A DNA stretch of 25,125 nt from NCBI GenBank assembly GCA_964439885.1, contig CAYTPE010000008.1:1-25125 (forward strand). Direction: 5' to 3'. The notes beneath the pieces are model-generated. The model did no database searches. It was not told the origin of the DNA and saw only the letters and a list, made by a program, of their open reading frames with translations. Below are positions 19,403 to 25,125 of this stretch, in pieces (position 1 is the first letter of the stretch; every line of letters begins with the position of its first letter). The DNA is from CAYTPE01 sp964439885. Lineage in GTDB: Bacteria; Patescibacteriota; Patescibacteriia; Magasanikbacterales; GWA2-37-8. The position numbers and the translations under genes were made by a program.

Positions 19403-21047
19403 CCAACATGAATACCTAATCTACACTCGTAAGAGTACCGACGACGTGGATAACCAAAAGAACTCGATTGATTACCAAACGAGCGAGTGTTTGCGCTACG
19501 CCAAAAACAACAAGCTGGTTGTCGCTAACTTTTCTGAGGAGAGCTTTTGTGACGCAGGCGTTATCAAGGAGAAACACACCGCCTATAAGACCGCTGACAT
19601 TGAGATCAGAAAAGACGGCTCGTTTGTGTACAGGATTGAGCGACCAAAGTTTAAGCAGATGATCGACGCCCTTATGAAAAAACAATTCAAGGGCGTCATC
19701 TGCTTATGTTGGGATAGAATTAGCAGAAACGATCAGGATGGTATTATCTTGAAAAACTTAATAAAGCAGGGTGTGGATGTCCGGTTTGTGCAAGCCAAGT
19801 ACGAAGAGACAAGTTCCGGTGCGCTTCACATGGACATTGATGGAATGTTTGCAGCGCATTACTCCCGTGTTATTAGTGAAAAGATCAAGGGGGCCAACAA
19901 GAAGCTCTGGTCAGAAGGAAAATGTACCTACCAAGCCCCGCTAGGCTATCTGAATAAGGGATCCGGTAATAAACCACTCGACGAGGCCAAAGCACCCCTT
20001 GTAAGGCAGATTTTTGAGCTATACGCTACTGGAGGGTGGAGTCTGAACCAACTTGCCAAGTGGGCGAACCAGCATGGCTTAACAAGTACAGCTTCTAGGC
20101 GACATCGAACAAAAGCCGAAATACTAGCCGGTGTAGAACGCGATGAGATTCCAGTTGCCTCACGTCCACTCAACGAAAAGAGCATTGAGAAAATCTTAAA
20201 CAATCCGTTTTACATTGGTAAGATTAAAGTTGGAAATGACATTACCGACGGTATTCACCAGCCACTAATCGACACTGCACTTTTTAACAAAGTTCAGGCA
20301 ACCCTTAAATCACGCTGTGTTAAAATCTACTACGTCGATAAAGATTTCTTCATCTACCGTGGTTTTGTGAAGTGTACTTGTGGTCGCAGCTATTCACCCT
20401 ATGAGAAGAAAGGGAATAACTACTACCGCTCCAGATGTTTACAAACGTGCGATAGCGTAGATAAAAACTTCAAAGAAAAAAATATTGACGATTCTGTTGC
20501 CGACCTGCTCGACCAAATCCATTTTACTGAAACCGAATTAGCCGAGATAGAGGAGCGAGCTAAAGATGAATTATATAATATCGTTGAGAACAAACGTATA
20601 TCCGACATGACTGCCCTTGAAAAGCAACGCCAGCGTATTAACGACGATTTAAAATATTTAGAACAAAACAAAGTAACGCTTCTACGCACCAATGTTTATA
20701 CCATTGAGCAGTTTACGAATGACCATGAGCGACTACAATCCGAACTGAAAGCCGTTGAAGAAAAATTAACCACCCAAGACGTCTCAACCAAAGAAATGTT
20801 AGATACCGTAATTTCTTTTTCCGAACTCATAAAAGACGCTAAGATATACTATAAAAACGCTCTTGATAACGAAAAGCGCGACATGGCGACAAATGTGTTT
20901 ACCGAACTCTTCTTCAAGGACGGAAGTTTGGCTAATTACAACGCAAAAGAGGGCTATAATGCCCTCTTAAAACGTCACAGAGTGAAATCGGGTGCACGCC
21001 AAGGGATTCGAACCCCTGACCCTCTCGGTGTAAACGAGATGCTCTAA
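19386..21047 (+). CDS. Large serine recombinase (integrase) reading into tRNA-Val antisense
   Basis: 553 residues. The resolvase-type catalytic domain begins EYLIYTRKSTDD (S17 as nucleophile) with WDRISRNDQDG (R111, R114). A Recombinase domain spans about 175-310 (APLGYLNKGSG, SIEKILNNPFYIGKI). A zinc ribbon (C330, C332, C351, C355) and a coiled coil at about 385-460 follow. It catalyses site-specific integration and excision. The last 19 residues (SGARQGIRTPDPLGVNEML) are mostly the antisense translation of tRNA-Val, so the C-terminus in this integrated state depends on the host sequence. A circular form would end differently. Confidence 0.93.
   Translation: MTKANNQHEYLIYTRKSTDDVDNQKNSIDYQTSECLRYAKNNKLVVANFSEESFCDAGVIKEKHTAYKTADIEIRKDGSFVYRIERPKFKQMIDALMKKQFKGVICLCWDRISRNDQDGIILKNLIKQGVDVRFVQAKYEETSSGALHMDIDGMFAAHYSRVISEKIKGANKKLWSEGKCTYQAPLGYLNKGSGNKPLDEAKAPLVRQIFELYATGGWSLNQLAKWANQHGLTSTASRRHRTKAEILAGVERDEIPVASRPLNEKSIEKILNNPFYIGKIKVGNDITDGIHQPLIDTALFNKVQATLKSRCVKIYYVDKDFFIYRGFVKCTCGRSYSPYEKKGNNYYRSRCLQTCDSVDKNFKEKNIDDSVADLLDQIHFTETELAEIEERAKDELYNIVENKRISDMTALEKQRQRINDDLKYLEQNKVTLLRTNVYTIEQFTNDHERLQSELKAVEEKLTTQDVSTKEMLDTVISFSELIKDAKIYYKNALDNEKRDMATNVFTELFFKDGSLANYNAKEGYNALLKRHRVKSGARQGIRTPDPLGVNEML
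20945..20968 (-). terminator. tRNA-Val terminator inside the recombinase frame
   Basis: On the minus strand AAGAGGGC, loop ATTATA, GCCCTCTTTT forms a hairpin with a T run 25 bases past the tRNA 3' end. The same bases encode NAKEGYNALLK of the recombinase on the plus strand. Confidence 0.6.
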
Positions 21048-21066
21048 CCAACTGAGCTAGGCGTGC
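20993..21066 (-). tRNA. tRNA-Val (anticodon UAC)
   Basis: Acceptor GCACGCC pairs with GGCGTGC, discriminator A. D stem is GCTC/GAGC, with AGTTGGTTA in the loop. Anticodon stem TCTCG/CGAGA encloses TTTACAC (anticodon TAC). The variable loop is GGGTC and the T arm is AGGGG-TTCGAAT-CCCTT. 74 nt. CCA is not fully encoded (ACC then C). Its 3' end abuts the recombinase gene, marking it as the probable attachment site. Confidence 0.97.
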
Positions 21067-21080
21067 AAAATTGTGTTTAC

Positions 21081-21109
21081 AGTATACGGCGATTCACGAA
21101 AAAAGTCAA
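21081..21109 (-). promoter_or_regulatory. tRNA-Val promoter
   Basis: On the minus strand TTGACT (complement of 21104-21109), 17 bp, TATACT (complement of 21081-21086). The tRNA 5' end is about 8 bases past the expected start site. Confidence 0.85.
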
Positions 21110-21150
21110 CCCTTTGGACGTTCGGTATGTCATTATAGCTGTTTTTAGTG

Positions 21151-21156
21151 TATAAT
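21151..21156 (+). promoter_or_regulatory. -10 element of the permease gene
   Basis: A perfect TATAAT. The best -35 at 17 bp is TGTCAT (21128-21133), which is weak. The start codon lies 17 bases downstream. Confidence 0.5.
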
Positions 21157-21173
21157 AAACCCACAGTGTAGAT

Positions 21174-22337
21174 ATGGATTCAACCTCTCCCGCAATTGTT
21201 CTCCACAACGGCATCTACAAAAAAACCGCTACCGTTTCCGAAGCGGTGTTTATGATTACCGGCATGACGATTGGCGCTGGTATTCTCGGCGTGCCGTATG
21301 TGGTGGCGCAGGTGGGGATTACTCTCGGCGTGGCTTATATTGTGGTACTCGGATTTATCACACTCGCTCTGAACCTCATGGTGAGCGATGTCGTGTCTGC
21401 AACGGGTGAATCGCTCCAGCTGCCGGGGCTCGCTGGAAAGTATATTGGGAAGTACGCGAAAGACCTTGTCTCTGTCACGCTCGTGCTGCGCTCGTATGGG
21501 GCGCTGCTCGCGTATGTAGTGGGGGAGGGCTTAGCGCTCAGTACTCTATTTGGCGGGGATAGTTTAACGTGGAGTATTATTTTTTGGTCGGTGGGGAGTT
21601 TTCTCATCTGGGGCGGTTTGAATCGCATTAAACGCGCCGAAAAAATATTGAGTTTGCTCGTGATCGCGCTTATCGTGGGGCTTAGCTTATATCTGTTGCC
21701 GCATTTTCAGTGGGCAACCACGTCAAGTCTCAGTATCGAAAAACTATTTATACCCTTCGGTGTAATCCTCTTTGCGCTCTCGGCCACCCCGGCCATTGCC
21801 GAAGCGCATGCCCTCATGCCAGGCGAGCGCGCGCGGTTTCGCAGGGCAGTGTTTATTGGCACCATTGTACCGATTTGTGTTTATCTTCTCTTTACCCTGG
21901 CGGTAGTGGGCGCCACGGGTAGTGCCACGAGCGAAGTAGCATCCCTCACACTCGGAAAAATGTTTGGTGAAGGTGTGCTGGTGGTGGCCAATGCGTTCGC
22001 GATTTTCGCCATGTGCACTGGCTTTATGGGTGTAGGCACTGCGCTCAAAGAAACATTGGTGTGGGACCATCACCTGAGCAAGCCAACCGCCAAATTTTTG
22101 GTTATTGCCGTGCCGCTCTTACTTTTGCTCACCGGATTCACCGGGTTTGTGTCCATTCTCACGGTGGTGGGTGGCTTCTTTATCCCTATTGAATGTATGG
22201 TAATGGTAGTGGTATATTGGCAGATGAAGAAGCAGTTCCCGGCTTTGCACGCTCGCGCGCCGTGGGTCATGCCGCTTGCCACATTTGCCGCCTTTTTGGC
22301 GGTGGCGTTTTTACAAGCTTATCAGATGCTTTTTTAA
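21174..22337 (+). CDS. Amino-acid permease (aromatic amino acid permease / AAAP-like, APC superfamily)
   Basis: 387 residues with about 11 membrane segments. The first segment, VFMITGMTIGAGILGVPYVV, has the GxGILGxPY unwound substrate loop of APC-fold amino-acid carriers. SLYLLPHFQ, PFGVILFALSATPAIAEAHA and LTVVGGFFIPIECMVMVVVY follow. Length and wording resemble the Tyr/Trp permease family, which imports amino acids with protons. Substrate choice is not certain. ATG 21174 follows a TATAAT box at 17 bases. A palindromic repeat comes just after the stop. Confidence 0.85.
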   Translation: MDSTSPAIVLHNGIYKKTATVSEAVFMITGMTIGAGILGVPYVVAQVGITLGVAYIVVLGFITLALNLMVSDVVSATGESLQLPGLAGKYIGKYAKDLVSVTLVLRSYGALLAYVVGEGLALSTLFGGDSLTWSIIFWSVGSFLIWGGLNRIKRAEKILSLLVIALIVGLSLYLLPHFQWATTSSLSIEKLFIPFGVILFALSATPAIAEAHALMPGERARFRRAVFIGTIVPICVYLLFTLAVVGATGSATSEVASLTLGKMFGEGVLVVANAFAIFAMCTGFMGVGTALKETLVWDHHLSKPTAKFLVIAVPLLLLLTGFTGFVSILTVVGGFFIPIECMVMVVVYWQMKKQFPALHARAPWVMPLATFAAFLAVAFLQAYQMLF

Positions 22338-22341
22338 AACA

Positions 22342-22365
22342 CTCCCTCTCCCTGGGGAGAGGGAG
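22342..22365. repeat. 11-bp GC-rich palindrome
   Basis: CTCCCTCTCCC and GGGAGAGGGAG separated by TG. A dispersed-repeat type common between genes. There is no T tract, so it is probably not a terminator. Confidence 0.7.
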
Positions 22366-22406
22366 ATTCTTCAAAACTTATCTATCTTCAACATACAATT
22401 ACCTAT

Positions 22407-23750
22407 ATGTTCAAAAAATTTTTTCTCATGTGTGTCGCTCTATCAATTGTAACTCCTGTGTTCGCCTCGGCCGCGCCGCTTCCATTCAAAAACACTCTAC
22501 CAAAATCCGAATGGGCAACGTATGGTGTGAACCCATGGCGACTGGATACTGATAATGATGGCTACCCGGATTTTTGGGAAGTGCAAAATAATTATTGCCC
22601 CACCCACCCCTCACCACTTCGGCTCGATGATGGCGCGTGCGAAAAGGGGAGTTTTGACCTGAAAAAACAAACCTATACTGCTCCTGCAGCTATTGCCGAC
22701 AGCGAGCCGCAAAAGTTGGTGCAATATGCTTCGTGCGGCGCGCTCAAATCCAACATGCTTGAGTACATGACATACTCTTCACTCGGCCCGTATCATAATA
22801 GCGCGCTCACGGAATTGTATGTGCCATCGGTGGTCGGTCCACTCCAGACGATGACTGGCTATACCGCTCCCGCGCTGCAGGACGGTTCAGTTTCCATTAC
22901 TATTACGCACCAAGACGCCGCTTTGAACAATCGCCCTACACCTTCAACCATTATTGAACTGTGGACCGGTAAAAATACCGCTCATCCCAAGCTCATCCGC
23001 AGTTTCGAGTACGAAGGTGTGCCAGCAGGCGCTACAGTCGCGAATGGGTACGCGCATCTTGCTATACTAAACGACGCCGGTATTTTTAATGACGCGATGG
23101 CAGCGTCCGCTTTCGTGCCGCGCTTTCGTATGAGCGTCGGATCGAAAAAAATCAATTCGGTTTCGCTCGCCAGCATTTCGTCGTGCCAGGCCATACTTCG
23201 TCCTCAAAAAACCCGTGATCTTTCGATGGTAACGCTTATTTCTTTACCGCTACATTCGAATGAAAAGCCGGGAGTGCTTACCGTGGTAGGCGCTGGGCCG
23301 AATGTGTATATTGCCAAGGATAGTGCGTATGTGTTCATGTCAGATTACCAAACCTGGTGGACAGGCAATAAGCCCGAGCTCACCGAAGCGTACAAGTTTG
23401 ATATCTACAAAAATCGTATCTCGTATCGCACGAGCCAGACTATCCCGGGCACGGTGTTCGATGGCTACTCTATGGAGCAGACCACCAGTGGTGAGCCAAT
23501 TTTGCGTGTGGCTACTACCAATCATTTCAGTTCGGCGAGCCCCACAGTTCAGAATAATCTATACTTCTTTGACGCTGACTTCAACCGCGTCGGGTGGCTC
23601 GAAAATGTGGGCGGTAGGGGCGATGTTGCGAGCATCTGGACGGTGGACAACCGGCTCTACATGTCCACCTACGACGCCAACGATCCACTCTTCATCTTCG
23701 ACGTCAGCAACCCTCGCGCGCCCGCTGGTGCTGGAGCACTGAGTCAGTAA
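22407..23750 (+). CDS. Secreted protein with C-terminal beta-propeller domain, apparently truncated
   Basis: 447 residues. Signal peptide is MFKKFFLMCVALSIVTPVFA-SAA. A calcium-loop motif, DTDNDGYPDFWE, follows at about 47-58. The second half matches the 'secreted protein containing C-terminal beta-propeller' family: PGTVFDGYSMEQTTSGEPIL then RVATTNH, NLYFFDADFNRVGWLENVG, and DPLFIFDVSNPRAPAGAGAL. In family members this last motif is mid-domain and is followed by roughly another 150-200 residues; here a TAA comes 3 residues later. The remaining blades are therefore missing, through truncation, a frameshift or true shortening. It would act outside the cell; function unknown. Confidence 0.75.
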   Translation: MFKKFFLMCVALSIVTPVFASAAPLPFKNTLPKSEWATYGVNPWRLDTDNDGYPDFWEVQNNYCPTHPSPLRLDDGACEKGSFDLKKQTYTAPAAIADSEPQKLVQYASCGALKSNMLEYMTYSSLGPYHNSALTELYVPSVVGPLQTMTGYTAPALQDGSVSITITHQDAALNNRPTPSTIIELWTGKNTAHPKLIRSFEYEGVPAGATVANGYAHLAILNDAGIFNDAMAASAFVPRFRMSVGSKKINSVSLASISSCQAILRPQKTRDLSMVTLISLPLHSNEKPGVLTVVGAGPNVYIAKDSAYVFMSDYQTWWTGNKPELTEAYKFDIYKNRISYRTSQTIPGTVFDGYSMEQTTSGEPILRVATTNHFSSASPTVQNNLYFFDADFNRVGWLENVGGRGDVASIWTVDNRLYMSTYDANDPLFIFDVSNPRAPAGAGALSQ

Positions 23751-23780
23751 TTTTTCCCGGCCGCGTTTACTACCTATTGT

Positions 23781-25094
23781 ATGCCAAAACTGTCTTTTGA
23801 AGGAGCTCCATTTCAATTTCATTTTTTCCATCCTTCAGAACAGCGAGGCACGGAACGTGAATTTGCGGTGATTGACCGCCGGCATAGCAATGCCGCACGT
23901 GCATATACTTTAGAACAAGCGGCCCTCGAAGCTATCGGTGAGTGGGAAAAAGATGAGACTAAACCAAGTCCGCGGGAAGCGCTCCTTCAAGCGGTACGTT
24001 CTTTAGAGATGGGCAACTCGGAAACTGGCAAAGACAGAATTGAACGATACGAGAAAGTCATGGATCGATATGTGGACGAAGTAAGCAATGCTCGTACAGC
24101 CGATGATTTGTTCTGCGAAGCAATTCCCGGCTACAACGAGCAAAACAAAGCTTCACAGCTCGGCCAATTTTTGTTTTCCGAGATAGTTGGGTCACATAAG
24201 CGGAATGGTTTGGTCAGCGCGGAGCGTTCGCAGGCTTTTTTCTTGATGCGTTTTCAAAATAAAAAGGACTATACTCAGTTTGGCAACAGTTTGGATTCGG
24301 GCAAACTGCGCGACGATCCAACTTCCGGATTCTTCAGTGCTTCGGTGGCTGTGGGTGGTGTCACAGTACATATTATCGCTATCAATGAACAACGCATTAG
24401 GCAGGACGAAGCGCAAACGATTGTCCATGAGAGACAGCATTTTATCAACAATATCCTATTTGATTCATTTGAGCATTTTGAACAGGACACACCGGATGCT
24501 GCCTATCCACTACTTTCTCAAGCTCAAGGAGAAAAGAAGGTTAGTCTCCGAGCCACAAAAGATGAGGTCCTTGCACGTCTGAGAGAGGGTTGCGGGGCGG
24601 ACGATTTTGTTCCGATGCTCAAAGATAAATCGTATGCTCAGTGCAAAAAAGGTTTATCCAAAAAAGAAGTTGCCGAACTGGGCACGTTATTGAGCGCTTT
24701 TGCTGATGTATTGGGCCATTATTCACTTACCTTCAAAAGTGAAGAGGCACGTGGTGTGCTCGTGAATCACCTCATCGATGTGCCACTCATTCGTTTTCCT
24801 ACGTGGCTTCGGGCGATTGGCCAGTATTATGACACTCGTTCCAAACAGATGGGCGCCGAGCTGAGCTCTGAAGAGTTCGATTACATGCGCTCTCTCGTGC
24901 CATCCGGAAAAAGTGAGTCACTGTACGCTCAAGTGTGGCAACAGAAAATGCAATCGCTGGTGTTTGGTGGTCTTAAACGGATATTCACCGATCCGCGACC
25001 AAGCCAAGTGTTTTTCTACGATTTTAAAACTCAGTTAGACCCCCTCAAAAGGCAGGGCGACGCGATTTTTGTTTCAGGGGAGGATAAAAAATAG
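23781..25094 (+). CDS. Hypothetical protein with HExxH zinc-metalloprotease-like motif
   Basis: 437 residues, starts MPKLSFEGAPFQFHFFHPSE. No signal peptide or membrane helix. The motif AQTIVHERQHFINNI at about 211-225 is an HExxH (H216, E217, H220) in a predicted helix and follows the strand VTVHIIAINEQ, the usual order in zincins. A third zinc ligand is not obvious; E229-H232 (downstream FEHFEQ) is a candidate region. The rest is helical and charged. It begins 30 bp after the propeller gene on the same strand. A cytoplasmic zincin is the best guess; the family is not recognised. Confidence 0.6.
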   Translation: MPKLSFEGAPFQFHFFHPSEQRGTEREFAVIDRRHSNAARAYTLEQAALEAIGEWEKDETKPSPREALLQAVRSLEMGNSETGKDRIERYEKVMDRYVDEVSNARTADDLFCEAIPGYNEQNKASQLGQFLFSEIVGSHKRNGLVSAERSQAFFLMRFQNKKDYTQFGNSLDSGKLRDDPTSGFFSASVAVGGVTVHIIAINEQRIRQDEAQTIVHERQHFINNILFDSFEHFEQDTPDAAYPLLSQAQGEKKVSLRATKDEVLARLREGCGADDFVPMLKDKSYAQCKKGLSKKEVAELGTLLSAFADVLGHYSLTFKSEEARGVLVNHLIDVPLIRFPTWLRAIGQYYDTRSKQMGAELSSEEFDYMRSLVPSGKSESLYAQVWQQKMQSLVFGGLKRIFTDPRPSQVFFYDFKTQLDPLKRQGDAIFVSGEDKK

Positions 25095-25125
25095 TGTCTT
25101 GTCTTTTTCTTTCGTTGTGGTATAC

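Noticed and set aside
18389..21047. Microvirus prophage
   Set aside because: Rep resembles phiX-type initiators, but no major capsid, pilot or lysis gene is visible between 16.6 and 21.0 kb.

Overview
The window looks like a chromosomal segment of a Candidate Phyla Radiation (Patescibacteria) bacterium. The reasons are short genes, very tight and sometimes overlapping gene starts, few Shine-Dalgarno sequences, many short palindromic intergenic repeats, a bacterial Elp3, a ThiD2-ThiE fusion, a four-helix-bundle 'S23' gene, and an integrated element with a large serine recombinase. TGA works as a stop codon, so this is not a code-25 lineage. The host phylum is inferred from content only; no rRNA or marker gene is present.

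Layout. 1-2400: partial glyA (minus), then divergent Nudix and thiD2-thiE genes sharing a palindromic promoter core. 2432-3588: a strikingly GC-rich gene for a membrane-anchored peptidoglycan-binding protein. 4129-4800: a small membrane protein and a 28-codon truncated copy of its signal anchor. 4861-8600: elp3 (minus) back to back with a Trm9/ALKBH8-like methyltransferase and a GT4 glycosyltransferase (plus). Elp3 carries an in-frame palindromic repeat insertion.

8600-11365 is the most unusual part. Small GC-rich ORFs (8859-9134, 9809-10030, 10627-10827, 10840-10956) are written almost as a chain of perfect hairpins and alternate with TGTCAT...ATGACA palindromic repeats. After the 73-codon ORF comes about 210 nt of highly base-paired sequence (10043-10252). 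It is followed directly by what reads as a complete type III hammerhead ribozyme (10256-10320). The block from 9690 to 10342 is bounded by 15-bp direct repeats.

11370-16442: a DMT-family transporter, a four-helix-bundle gene between terminal inverted repeats, a membrane-anchored clan GH-A-like glycosidase, a coiled-coil protein behind a consensus promoter, and a lower-GC GNAT-ddl pair (minus). About 16.6-21.0 kb is an integrated rolling-circle-type element: an accessory gene with a leaderless promoter, a small gene, an origin-like palindromic region containing a 10-N assembly gap, an HUH Rep with a YxxxYxxK motif, a small gene, and a large serine recombinase. The recombinase reading frame ends inside the antisense strand of tRNA-Val(UAC). 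21.1-25.1 kb: an amino-acid permease, a truncated secreted beta-propeller protein, and a putative HExxH metalloprotein.

All assignments come from reading the sequence and from recalled family motifs. No searches or folding programs were run.
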